From: CAYNYF01 sp964401385
GTDB lineage: Bacteria > Planctomycetota > Phycisphaerae > SM23-33
NCBI GenBank assembly: GCA_964401385.1
Contig: CAYNYF010000069.1
Coordinates: 1 to 24,029, forward strand
Direction of reading: 5' to 3'
DNA: 24,029 nt
Each line of letters begins with the position of its first letter. Positions within the stretch are counted from its first letter, which is position 1. Made by a program: the position numbers and the translations under genes. Of this stretch, positions 15,323-23,184 are shown piece after piece. The notes under the pieces are model-generated. The model did no database searches, was not told the origin of the DNA, and saw only the letters and a list, made by a program, of their open reading frames with translations.

Positions 15323-16090
15323 TCAATCCAGTTGCCCCACGATGCGGCGGAAGGCCTCGGCGTTCTGGGCCGCCTGCCCGCGGTGGCAGTTGTTGAAGAA
15401 CGCATACACCTTGTCCACCTGGTCGGCCAGCTCCGACCAGTCGCCGGCGACGGCCTTCAGCTCCTCGGCGCTGTAGCTGTAGTCGTACCGGTCGGCGGCG
15501 CCGGCGTACCAGTTGCCGGCGTTTCGGGAATGCAGCCGGAGGTAGCCGGTTCTGGACGTGGCCGTCGGCCGGGGGCGATACAGGCCCGGCAGCGCGGGCG
15601 CGTCCGGAACCACCAGCGTCACGTTCCGCTCGCCCAGGCCGGCCAGCGTCGAGGCGTGCTCCCAGGAGCGATGGCGAAACTCCACCGCCAGCGGCAGCGA
15701 TTCCAGCTCGGCGATGGCCGCGGCCAGGTACTTGCGGCTCTCGATCGTGCGGTGGAACGACTGGGGGAACTGAAGCAGCACGCCCGCCAGCTTGCCCCGC
15801 TCTTGCAGGGGCGAGAGGCCCTCGATGAACTCACCGCAGACGTCGCGGCTGCCCTGGTGGGTGATCTGCTGGTTGGCCTTTACCCAGATGTCAAATCCGG
15901 GCGGGGCGGCGCGGGCGATCCTGTCCAGCGTGGCCGCACTCGGCATCCGGTAGAAGGTGAAGTTCAGCTCGACCGTCTGAAAGTGCTGGACGTAGAGCCG
16001 CAGCATGTCCCCCGGCCGCGTCCCGGGCGGATAAAAGGGCCCCACCCAGTCGGCGAAGGAATAGCCGCTGGTGCCGACGATGAAACGCAT
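15323..16090 (-). CDS. DUF72 (YecE-like) family protein
   Basis: 255 residues of the DUF72 family, a TIM-barrel-like fold of unknown biochemical function. Diagnostic segments: the start RFIVGTSGYSFADWVGPFYP, NFTFYRMPS (about 43-51), VKANQQITH, LLQFPQSFH, AVEFRHRSW (near 135) and the C-terminal KVYAFFNNCHRGQAAQNA. The gene is complete and cytoplasmic. It is the last gene of the - strand run, 30 bp after the methyltransferase stop, and may be read from the same transcript, although its function need not be linked. A purine-rich gaagggA precedes the ATG. Confidence 0.92.
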   Translation of the reverse strand: MRFIVGTSGYSFADWVGPFYPPGTRPGDMLRLYVQHFQTVELNFTFYRMPSAATLDRIARAAPPGFDIWVKANQQITHQGSRDVCGEFIEGLSPLQERGKLAGVLLQFPQSFHRTIESRKYLAAAIAELESLPLAVEFRHRSWEHASTLAGLGERNVTLVVPDAPALPGLYRPRPTATSRTGYLRLHSRNAGNWYAGAADRYDYSYSAEELKAVAGDWSELADQVDKVYAFFNNCHRGQAAQNAEAFRRIVGQLD

Positions 16091-16120
16091 TCCCTTCGAT
16101 ACACCTCCCGGGGCAGTCGA

Positions 16121-16975
16121 CTAGCGCGTGAGCGCCTGTTCTTCGAAGTGCAGGTCAACGGATGAGAAGAGGTCCCTGGGCTCGTTCTTCATACGCTGGA
16201 TCGCCTGGTTCAGATAGGCTTGTTCGATCTCGACGCCGATGCTGTTTCTCCCGCAGCGCATTGCCGCAATCAATGTCGTCCCGGTTCCCACGAAGGGATC
16301 GACAACAGTATCTCCGACGAACGAGAACATGCGTACGAGGCGGAAGGCCAGCTCCACCGGGAAAGGTGCCGGATGTGTCTTTGTCGATGCGCCGGGGATG
16401 TTCCAGAACTGCCGAAACCACGCGTCGTATTCGTCTTTTGTCAGTTTACTGAGCTTCCTCTGTTCGGGAGTCGGCTTACGATATCCCCCGGGCTTGCGCT
16501 GCATGAGGATAAACTCGATGTCATTCTTGATGATCGCGTTCGGCTCATAGGGTTTCCCGAAGAACCTGGTCCCATTGTTTACTTCGTAATTGGCATTGGC
16601 AATCTTGTGCCAGATGATCGGATTTAGGTTATCAAACCCGATCTTCCGACACATGACGCAGATATCCGCGTGCAGCGGCACGACCAGGTGTCGCCCGTGC
16701 CTCCGGCGGGAGAGGCACACATCCCCGACGACGCAAACCAGCCGCCCTCCCGGGACGAGAACGCGGTAACACTCAACCCAAACGTTACTTAGTTGGTCGA
16801 GGAATTCTTCGTAATTGCTTACGTGACCCAACTGATCCGCGTTCGGTTTGTAGCGCTTGAGCGTCCAATACGGGGGCGAGGTCACCACGAGGTGTACGGA
16901 AGCATCCGGGATAAATGATAGGTCGCGAGCATCTCCATGCACTATTCTATGTACTGTTGGCGGCAGCTTGTCCAT
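16121..16975 (-). CDS. Type II DNA methyltransferase (beta-class, likely N4-cytosine)
   Basis: 284 residues from the ATG at 16975. It carries the catalytic motif TSPPYW (32-37) first and the AdoMet motif DPFVGTGTT (226-234) near the end, with HPAPFP (201-206) before it: the beta-class order. SPPYW is more typical of N4-cytosine than of N6-adenine enzymes. It should protect host DNA from the restriction enzyme encoded directly upstream (stop at 16986). Upstream in-frame ATGs at 17002 and 17044 would overlap the restriction gene and add residues of no clear family, so 16975 is preferred. Base use is less GC-rich than the flanking host genes. The methylated base and site are inference. Confidence 0.88.
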   Translation of the reverse strand: MDKLPPTVHRIVHGDARDLSFIPDASVHLVVTSPPYWTLKRYKPNADQLGHVSNYEEFLDQLSNVWVECYRVLVPGGRLVCVVGDVCLSRRRHGRHLVVPLHADICVMCRKIGFDNLNPIIWHKIANANYEVNNGTRFFGKPYEPNAIIKNDIEFILMQRKPGGYRKPTPEQRKLSKLTKDEYDAWFRQFWNIPGASTKTHPAPFPVELAFRLVRMFSFVGDTVVDPFVGTGTTLIAAMRCGRNSIGVEIEQAYLNQAIQRMKNEPRDLFSSVDLHFEEQALTR

Positions 16976-16985
16976 GTTCGCACTC

Positions 16986-17714
16986 TCAGTAGTGGGTCGC
17001 ATGTGCTGAGGCGTGAGCAACAAGAGAGCTTGCGAACGCAGCAAACGCGAGATCGCGAGCTGGCTCTGAATAGGGGGCGCGTTCCCCGGGGGTTCTCTCC
17101 GATGTCAGAAAGGACGCCGCATCATAGTGGCGCTCGCGAACCAGTTTCCTGCACAAGAGTTCATAACGCTTCATGTACGAGGCGTTCTTGAATTCCTGGA
17201 ACACCTCGAAATGCGGTTCTCTTACGGTGACATTCCTGCGGGAAGCGGGACAGTCCTCGAGCAGAAAAAGGTAGCCAGCCCAGGGCCTCGGCGATTCGAG
17301 GAAAGCCCCGTCTCGGTAGGCCGTCCATAAGTCAACGGCGGTCCCTATGGCTTCCTCCGTTCGGTTATTGAAGTTGTTGCCAAATGATGGACCGACCTGG
17401 GACTTTGCTTCCATGGCGACCAGCAAATGCCCGTTGGCAACAACCAACATGTCCCATTCCTTGGTCGGGCGGAAAAAGCCGGGTAGTTCGAGGGACTTGT
17501 GGCGATGAATGTGCGCATCCGAAATACCGGCTGATCGGACCAAATCGCCGACAAGTTCAACGAACCCGTCCATCTGGGCCCCGCCGGTTACTGCCGATCG
17601 GGAGCCCTGATCCGACTTGCCTTTTTGGCGCTGCGAGCGTGTCTGGCGCCTACGGGTTTGCCAGAAATGCGCTACCGCATTGCGGACTCGACGATCTAGT
17701 TCTTTAGCGTCCAT
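16986..17714 (-). CDS. PaeR7I/XhoI-family type II restriction endonuclease
   Basis: 242 residues. Strong family landmarks: RSAVTGGAQMDGFVEL (39-54), LPGFFRPTKEWDMLVV (77-92), the long signature VGPSFGNNFNNRTEEAIG (107-124), and LFLLEDC. D88 and E102-A-K104 form the PD-(D/E)XK metal site. Family members cut CTCGAG. It is paired with a methyltransferase 10 bp downstream. Its ATG lies within the last 19 bases of dnaE2, in another frame, so translation may be coupled to the polymerase. At least six CTCGAG sites occur in this window, one inside this gene (17256-17261), so protection would be needed if the specificity holds. Confidence 0.93.
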   Translation of the reverse strand: MDAKELDRRVRNAVAHFWQTRRRQTRSQRQKGKSDQGSRSAVTGGAQMDGFVELVGDLVRSAGISDAHIHRHKSLELPGFFRPTKEWDMLVVANGHLLVAMEAKSQVGPSFGNNFNNRTEEAIGTAVDLWTAYRDGAFLESPRPWAGYLFLLEDCPASRRNVTVREPHFEVFQEFKNASYMKRYELLCRKLVRERHYDAASFLTSERTPGERAPYSEPARDLAFAAFASSLVAHASAHATHY

Positions 17715-20700
17715 AGTGACCCTGGAACAGGATAGGACTGATTCACTTGGCGGTCAATCATGTTACTCGCCGGGGGAAGCAAGTGTCGCCCGGAAGGACG
17801 AGGCCTGTGCAATGATATCGCGTCGGCCGCAAGGGTGATCGCGCCGTATTGGTCCTCGACCTTGCCGGAGACGACGTACGGCCCGTAGCGGGTGATCGGC
17901 GGGGCTCTGCGGAGCAGGTCGGGAAAGATGGTCACCTCGAAGAGCCCGTATTCGTCGTCCAGGGTCAGGAACATCATCATCCGGCCGGCTTGCGTGCCCG
18001 TGGTGCGCTGTGCCTCGACGACGCCGGCGATGCGGACTTTCCGGCCGACGCGGCGGGGCAGGTCGCGGCTGTCGGCGTCGACCGCGCCTTTCAATTGCGG
18101 GCGGTGCAGTTGCATGACGTGCTGGCCGACGCTCAGGCCGAGGATCCGCCGCTCGTCGGCGTACTTTCGCCGCGGGCTGTAATCGCCGGGCACCTCGGGC
18201 AGGTTCGGCTCGGACGGCAGCAGCGTCGCCGCCTCCGCCGGCCGGCGGGGGCCGACGCCGAAGAAGACGTCCAATTCCAGCATCAGCGCCGGCCGCTTGC
18301 GCTGAGTGAAGTCGAATGCCCCGCACAGGATCAACGACCTGGCCTCTTCCCGCCCGAGCCGGGTTCGCACGAGGAAGTCGGTCAGCGACGCCAGCGGCCC
18401 GCGCCGCCGGGCGCGAAGGATGGCCGCGATGCCCACCGGCCCCAGGCCCTCGACGAAGTTCAGGCCCACGCGAATCGCCTCGCCGGCGATGGAGAACTCC
18501 TCGGCGGAGCGGTTGACGTGCGGCAGCAGGAAGCGAATGCCGGCGCGCTTGGCCTGCTCGGCGTACACCCGCGGGGGGTACATGCTCTGATTGTTGTTCA
18601 GGGCGCCCGTCCAGAACTCCAGCGGGTAGTGCGTCTTCAGGTACGCCCCGGCGTAGGCCAGCAGGGCGTAGCTGGCGGCGTGGGCGCGGCAGAAGGAATA
18701 GGCGTTGAACTTGGCCATCTGCACCCAGATGTCCTTGGCGTAGTCGCCGTCGACGCCGTTTGCCCGGCAGCGGGCGAGAAACTCGCGCGACAGCCGCAGC
18801 CGCTGGTCGTCGTCGCGGCATTTCTGGACGGCCTTGCGGAAATGGTCGGCCTCGGGAAGCGAGCTTCCCAGCATGGCCGCCGCCACCAGCATCACGTCGT
18901 CCTCGTACACCATCACCCCGTGCGTGTCGCGGAGGATGGCGTCGACCTGCGGCTGGCCGGCGGGAACGCCCTCCAGCCCGCGGTGGCGGCGGACGAAGAC
19001 CTCCTTCATCCCTACCTGCCTGCCCGCCTGCCGCCGAGCAGGCAGGCAAGTGCTGGCCGCGCCGGGGCGGATCAGCGCCAGCACCTTCATCACGTCGCGG
19101 ACGTCGGCCGGCCGCGTCATCCGCAGCAGCGACCGCATGGCCGGCGATTCGAGCTGGTTGCAGCCGACCGTCTCGGCCTGGCGCAGCGTGCGGATCGTGG
19201 CCGGGTCGGACGGCGGCAGCGACTCGATGTCGATTTTCTTGCCGCGCCGGCGCCGGATCAGGTCGCAGGCGTAGCGCACGGTGGACAGGCACCGATTGCC
19301 CAGCAGGTCCAGCTTGACCAGGCGAATGTCCTCGATGCCGTCCTTGTCGTACTGCGTGATCGTCACCCCCTTCGGGGCCGGCTGGGTCGGCACGTAATGG
19401 TCGATGGGCTTGCGGCCGATGACGATGCCGCCGGGGTGCACCGACAGGTGGTTCGGCAGGTCGATGATCCTCGCGGCCAGGCGGCGAATCCGCTCCAGGT
19501 AGCCCTCCTCGGCGATTCCAGTCTTCAGCATGCGGGAAATCTGCTCGTCGGAGTATCCCAGCGCCTTGGCGGTTTCGCGCACGGCCGAGCGCGGCTGGAA
19601 GGTGATGTGCGTGGAGACCATGGCCACGCGGTCGCCGCCCCAGCGGCGGAAGGCGTAGTCGATCACGTCGTCGCGGACGCGCCAGCAGAAGTCGATGTCG
19701 AGGTCGGGGAAGTCCTCGCGGCCTTCGTGGAGGAACCGCTCGAATGGAATGTGGAAGGCCAGCGGGCAGACGTTGGTGATGCCCAGGACGTAGGCGACCA
19801 GGCTGCTGGCGCCGCTTCCCCGGCCGGCGACGGGGGCGCGGTCGCCGGCGGCGCTTGCCCGGCGGGCGTACTGGACGATGTCCCAGACGACCAGGAAGTA
19901 TTCCGAGAAGCCCAGCCGTCCGATGAGGGCGAGCTCCTTTTCCAGGCGATATTCGGCCATCTCGGGGGGAATCCGGCCGTAGCGCTTGCACATGCCCTCC
20001 CGGCACAGCCGGCGGAGGTAGGCGCGGGCGGAAAGCCCCTCCGGCGGGACGAAGCCCGGAAAGACCGGCTCGCGCGGCAGAAGCCGGTAGCCGCAGCACG
20101 CCTCGGCCAGGCGGCGGTTGTTGCGGACCGCCGCGGGAAAGGGCGCGAGCTGCTTCTGGAGTTCCCGGCGGCCGCGGAGGAATGCCTCTCGATGGGGCAG
20201 GGCGTCGGGGCGGACGTCGTCGCAGGTCGCCCCCAGGCGGATCGCCGACAACAGCCGCGCCACCTCGTAATCCTCGCCGTCGGTGAACAGCGACTTGCCC
20301 GTCGCCGCCAGCGGCAGGGAGAGGCTTTCGGCGCATTCTCTCAGGCGGCGGATCCGGGAGTGCGACTGCGTGGCCGGGTCCAGCTCCAGCCACAGCCGTT
20401 TCGGATCGGCCCCGGCCGAAAGCAGTGAGGCGGCAAAGGCGGCGTCCTCGACGACGACGTGCAGCCCCTCGCCCAGTTCCGCCAGGTCGGCGGCCAGTTG
20501 CGAGGTTCGCTCTGATGCCTGCGACTGTCGGCGCTGGATGCGGGTGATGATCCGGCAGAGGTTCTCGTAGCCGGTTTCGTTCTCGATGAGGGCGACGGCC
20601 GCGCCCGGCTCGTCCTGCAATTCCGCCCCGACGATTGTCCCCAGGCCGGCCTGCTCCGCCAGCCGGCAGAACCGCGTCGCGCAGTAGAGGTTATTCACGT

Positions 20701-20824
20701 CGGTCAGCGCCAGCCGGTCGTGCCCGAGCTGGCGGGCGCGCCGGATGAGGCTTTCCGGCAGGGCCGTTCCACGCAGCAGCGAGTAGCCGCTGCGGACGTG
20801 CAGGGGTGTGATGGACACATTCAT
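17696..20824 (-). CDS. dnaE2: Error-prone DNA polymerase III alpha subunit (DnaE2/ImuC)
   Basis: 1042 residues, the usual DnaE2 size. The N-terminal PHP domain is degenerate: HVRSGYS replaces the HxH metal motif, so no proofreading is expected. The palm has the catalytic acids in PDLDIDF (373-379) and KLDLLGNRCL. A helix-hairpin-helix region (VEGLGPVGIAAI) and an OB fold (about 920-1000) follow. DnaE2 extends past DNA lesions during SOS mutagenesis, usually with a Y-family partner; here that partner is dinB, two genes upstream. Residues 591-605 are an insertion encoded by a palindromic repeat. The last 40 residues look unlike the normal end and overlap the restriction gene, suggesting that the 3' end was altered by its insertion. 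The ATG at 20824 has a weak ribosome site. Confidence 0.93.
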   Translation of the reverse strand: MNVSITPLHVRSGYSLLRGTALPESLIRRARQLGHDRLALTDVNNLYCATRFCRLAEQAGLGTIVGAELQDEPGAAVALIENETGYENLCRIITRIQRRQSQASERTSQLAADLAELGEGLHVVVEDAAFAASLLSAGADPKRLWLELDPATQSHSRIRRLRECAESLSLPLAATGKSLFTDGEDYEVARLLSAIRLGATCDDVRPDALPHREAFLRGRRELQKQLAPFPAAVRNNRRLAEACCGYRLLPREPVFPGFVPPEGLSARAYLRRLCREGMCKRYGRIPPEMAEYRLEKELALIGRLGFSEYFLVVWDIVQYARRASAAGDRAPVAGRGSGASSLVAYVLGITNVCPLAFHIPFERFLHEGREDFPDLDIDFCWRVRDDVIDYAFRRWGGDRVAMVSTHITFQPRSAVRETAKALGYSDEQISRMLKTGIAEEGYLERIRRLAARIIDLPNHLSVHPGGIVIGRKPIDHYVPTQPAPKGVTITQYDKDGIEDIRLVKLDLLGNRCLSTVRYACDLIRRRRGKKIDIESLPPSDPATIRTLRQAETVGCNQLESPAMRSLLRMTRPADVRDVMKVLALIRPGAASTCLPARRQAGRQVGMKEVFVRRHRGLEGVPAGQPQVDAILRDTHGVMVYEDDVMLVAAAMLGSSLPEADHFRKAVQKCRDDDQRLRLSREFLARCRANGVDGDYAKDIWVQMAKFNAYSFCRAHAASYALLAYAGAYLKTHYPLEFWTGALNNNQSMYPPRVYAEQAKRAGIRFLLPHVNRSAEEFSIAGEAIRVGLNFVEGLGPVGIAAILRARRRGPLASLTDFLVRTRLGREEARSLILCGAFDFTQRKRPALMLELDVFFGVGPRRPAEAATLLPSEPNLPEVPGDYSPRRKYADERRILGLSVGQHVMQLHRPQLKGAVDADSRDLPRRVGRKVRIAGVVEAQRTTGTQAGRMMMFLTLDDEYGLFEVTIFPDLLRRAPPITRYGPYVVSGKVEDQYGAITLAADAISLHRPRPSGRHLLPPASNMIDRQVNQSYPVPGSLWTLKN
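19010..19054 (-). repeat. 45-bp palindromic in-frame insertion inside dnaE2
   Basis: The codons for STCLPARRQAGRQVG interrupt the conserved polymerase segment LIRPGAA...MKEVFVRRHRG. The DNA is an imperfect inverted repeat: acctgcctgcccgc (19014-19027) against gcaggcaggcaagt (19038-19051), matching at 12 of 14 positions. Its length keeps the frame. It behaves like a small mobile palindrome that was tolerated at a loop. Confidence 0.75.
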
Positions 20825-20878
20825 GATATTCCGTGCTTTTCTCGCCTCGCCCGTCGGACGTCGGCCTGCCTTGTTAAA

Positions 20879-20906
20879 GGTTGGAGGTGAGAGGTTAGAG
20901 GTTAGA
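20879..20906 (+). repeat. Left heptamer array (four units)
   Basis: Four units with exact 7-bp period on the + strand: GGTTGGA, GGTGAGA, GGTTAGA, GGTTAGA. The stop codon of the four-helix-bundle gene (20902-20904) lies inside the last unit. The array is the inverted partner of 21321-21348. Confidence 0.85.
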
Positions 20907-21285
20907 GAGCGCCTTGGGTTTTCTTGCCTCCCACGGACCGTTCGATCGCCCGCAGCATCCGGCTACATTCGTTGTATTCGTTCACCAGCTCCTCATAGGT
21001 TTTGTCGCTCAGGTATTCTTTCCGGCGAGCGATCATTACGTGGTGTTGTGTCTCCCGGATTTCGCCGAGGGCTCTGCTGATGGCTTCGAGGTAGATGTTC
21101 TTGTGCTTGTTGTTGAATCCCTCTGCGAGGTTGGCCGGCGCGGAGTTCGACGACCGCCGCATCTGCGAACCTAGCTCGTGTAACTCGAATCGGGGAAAGA
21201 CCAGAGAAAGCTCGTGCACGCGCAAATGCAGGTCCACCAGCCTCCGGTAAACCTGCAAGTCCCCGACCCTCGATATCTTCGTCAT
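20902..21285 (-). CDS. Four-helix-bundle protein (23S rRNA intervening-sequence / S23 family)
   Basis: 127 residues of the four-helix-bundle family named after proteins encoded in 23S rRNA intervening sequences. Typical text: LQVYRRLVDLHLRVHELSLVFPRFELHELGSQMRRSSNSAPANLAEG is the conserved N-terminal half in pieces (10-56), followed by an ALGEIRETQHHV helix and a final helix with NECSRMLRAIERS. Biochemical role is unknown; relatives bind nucleic acid, and the Avd protein of diversity-generating retroelements shares the fold. It lies between dinB and dnaE2 on the same strand and is framed by inverted heptamer arrays, so it looks like an inserted passenger rather than a native mutasome subunit. 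Confidence 0.88.
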   Translation of the reverse strand: MTKISRVGDLQVYRRLVDLHLRVHELSLVFPRFELHELGSQMRRSSNSAPANLAEGFNNKHKNIYLEAISRALGEIRETQHHVMIARRKEYLSDKTYEELVNEYNECSRMLRAIERSVGGKKTQGAL

Positions 21286-21320
21286 GGACCTGCCCCTTTC
21301 ACTCGATGATGAACTCGTTC

Positions 21321-21348
21321 TCTCACCTCTGACCTTTCACCTCTAACC
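21321..21348 (-). repeat. Right heptamer array (four units)
   Basis: Read on the - strand: GGTTAGA, GGTGAAA, GGTCAGA, GGTGAGA, exact 7-bp period. It abuts the dinB stop codon. It is the inverted partner of 20879-20906. Confidence 0.85.
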
Positions 21349-22565
21349 TATTTTGTCAGCGACGGCGTGCGCAGGACGAAGCCGTAGTCGTTCTGCCGGA
21401 GCCGGCCGAGCAGCTCGATGGACTTGCCGGTCACGACCGCGGCGTGGCCCCAGCGGTCGCGGATCTTGTCGACGGCGGCGTAGAGGCTGCGGCGGCGGCT
21501 CCGGGCGGGCGGCTCGAACAGATTGGCTTCGGCGCCTTTCGGGGAGAACTGCGAAAGCACGATCCCCACGTGCCGCAGCGCCACCCGCCGGCGGTACAGT
21601 CGATCCAGCATTCCGCTGACGGCCTGGAAGACTTCGGCGTCGTCGTCGGCCGGCGCCGAAAGCGACCGGCGGACGGCGATCTCCTTGAAGTCGTCGTAGC
21701 GGATGCTCAGCTCCACGCACCGGGCCAGCAGCCCCGTCAGGCGGACCGTCCGCATCGCCCGCTCCAGCAGGTAATACAGCATTCCGCGAATCTCCCGCCG
21801 GTCGCAGGTGGGCTGATGGAAGGTCGTCTCCCGCGAGATGGTCTTCGGCATCGGCGTGCCGTGGCCGACCGCCTGCACGTCCCGGCCGCGGCAGCGCTCG
21901 TACAGCACCTCGCCGCGCTGGCCGAACATCGAACGCAAGATGCCCCGCGGCAGGGGGCGGAGCCCGCCGACGGTGTGGATGTTCATGTCGCGGAGCTTCT
22001 CGGCCGTCTTGGGGCCGGCGCCCGGGAGCTTGTCGATCGGCAAAGCGTCCAGGAACGCTCGCTCCCGGCCGGGGGCGATCCACGCCACGCCTCGCGGCTT
22101 GACCGACCCGGAGGCGATTTTCGCCAGCATCCGGTTGGCTGCCAGGCCGACCGAGACCGGAAGCCCCGCCGCCTCGAGCGCTTCTTTCTGTAATTGCCTG
22201 CCCAGGGCCGGCGGGTCGCCGCGGCGGAGGATGGGCGTGCCCGTGGCCTCGCCGTAGGCCTCGTCGAGATAGGTCTCCAGGGTGATCGTGTAGCGCCGGC
22301 AGATCCGCCAGATGTGCTCGGCGAAGCAGCGATAGACGTGGTGCTGCCCGGGCAGGAACACGGCCGACGGGCAAAGCCGCCGCGCCCGGGCCAGGGACAT
22401 CCCCGCCCGCAGCCCGAACCGGCGGGCCTCGTAGCTGCACGAGGCGATGCACCCGCTGCCGACCACCACCGGACGGTTCCGCAAGGCCGGGATCAGAAGC
22501 TGCTCCACCGACGCGAAGAACGCGTCCACGTCCACGTGCAGGATGAGTTTTCCATATTCGCCCAT
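21348..22565 (-). CDS. dinB: Y-family DNA polymerase (Pol IV-like)
   Basis: 405 residues from the ATG at 22565. Catalytic acids are present: HVDVDAFFASVEQ (about 9-21) and YLDEAYG (about 104), together with the finger motif YEARRFGLRAGMSL and the helix-hairpin-helix LPGAGPKTAEKL. It is therefore an active translesion polymerase, unlike ImuB, which lacks these acids. EANLFEP near 345 could be a sliding-clamp binding peptide. It should bypass damaged bases, with DnaE2 extending. GAGGTGG lies about nine bases before this ATG; a TTG at 22628 would add 21 unlikely residues. A LexA-box-like repeat is about 100 bp upstream. The stop codon abuts the heptamer cassette. Confidence 0.92.
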   Translation of the reverse strand: MGEYGKLILHVDVDAFFASVEQLLIPALRNRPVVVGSGCIASCSYEARRFGLRAGMSLARARRLCPSAVFLPGQHHVYRCFAEHIWRICRRYTITLETYLDEAYGEATGTPILRRGDPPALGRQLQKEALEAAGLPVSVGLAANRMLAKIASGSVKPRGVAWIAPGRERAFLDALPIDKLPGAGPKTAEKLRDMNIHTVGGLRPLPRGILRSMFGQRGEVLYERCRGRDVQAVGHGTPMPKTISRETTFHQPTCDRREIRGMLYYLLERAMRTVRLTGLLARCVELSIRYDDFKEIAVRRSLSAPADDDAEVFQAVSGMLDRLYRRRVALRHVGIVLSQFSPKGAEANLFEPPARSRRRSLYAAVDKIRDRWGHAAVVTGKSIELLGRLRQNDYGFVLRTPSLTK

Positions 22566-22660
22566 GGCCAATCGCCACCTCGCCGCCGATCGCTTGCCTA
22601 AGACTATTGTTAATAAGATTTTATGCAAAAATTCCCTGGTTGGCTTCGTCTCGCGCCATT

Positions 22661-22678
22661 CCTAACATATACCTAACA
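22661..22678 (-). promoter_or_regulatory. Candidate LexA-type operator upstream of dinB
   Basis: On the - strand TGTTAGG occurs twice, 11 bp apart, giving GTTA-N7-GTTA (22663-22677). Alphaproteobacterial LexA boxes are GTTC-N7-GTTC with the same one-turn period. Position upstream of an SOS-type operon fits a damage-responsive operator. No lexA gene is in the window. Confidence 0.45.
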
Positions 22679-22792
22679 CAAATATACGCCATCCAGGCAG
22701 GCTCGTCAAGCGATTGCGGCGGCTTCTCCGAAAAAAATTGAGCCCGGCTCTGCGGCACGTCATCCGCCCTCCGTCGCCGCCCCGCGGTGACC

Positions 22793-23119
22793 TATCCCCA
22801 GTTTGCCGAACCGCCCTGGGAGCTGGCAAGTGTGCACGTGGCGAGAGCCATGGAATGCGACATCGCCCAGACAATTCCGGTGCGTGCGAGCACGCACCCT
22901 ACGCCTGGCCCCAGCCCCAGCGGGGCGTCTCTGTTAGCCCCGTGCCAGAGCACCGGGGGAATCGGCGGAGCAAGCAGCGCAGCCCCATCGCGGCGTCTTG
23001 ACGGGGTGGGGAGCCAAGACGCCCCTACGGGGCTCCAGGCGGGCGGAGCCCTCCACCTCCCCGGGCTGACGCCCGGGCCAAAGGCGCCCCTGCCGGGGCT
23101 ACCCATGGAACTGGGGATA
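22793..23119. repeat. Palindrome-rich non-coding block with 11-bp inverted ends
   Basis: tatccccagtt (22793-22803) and aactggggata (23109-23119) are exact inverted repeats 327 bp apart. Inside are a perfect hairpin ggtgcgtg/cacgcacc (22879-22898), GC-rich half-palindromes such as cccgggctgacgcccggg and several 'agccccg' words. No coding frame is credible. It resembles dispersed REP- or MITE-like intergenic DNA; no target duplication is obvious. Confidence 0.5.
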
Positions 23120-23184
23120 AGTCAGCCCCCCGCGGGATTGACTCAGGACCGCATCGCCGGGAGGATACTGACGCCCGTGCGAGA

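Larger units (their letters stand above)
20879..21348 (-). mobile_element. Candidate heptamer-bracketed four-helix-bundle cassette
   Basis: A 470-bp unit made of one gene plus four heptamers at each end in inverted orientation. The dinB stop (21348-21350) touches the right array, so the unit starts exactly where the host gene ends. No transposase is encoded, so movement would need help in trans or retro-type copying. Treating it as mobile is inference from symmetry and placement. Confidence 0.5.

Noticed and set aside
14759..16165. 468-codon + frame across tspO and the DUF72 gene
   Set aside because: Covers two well-recognised genes in other frames and has a low-complexity translation.
17849..20428. 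859-codon open frame antisense to dnaE2
   Set aside because: Shadow of a verified polymerase gene; no family resemblance.
3777..22178. Avoidance of CTCGAG because of the XhoI-like enzyme
   Set aside because: At least six sites are present (3777, 4514, 5955, 13193, 17256, 22173), about what a GC-rich window would hold; no avoidance.
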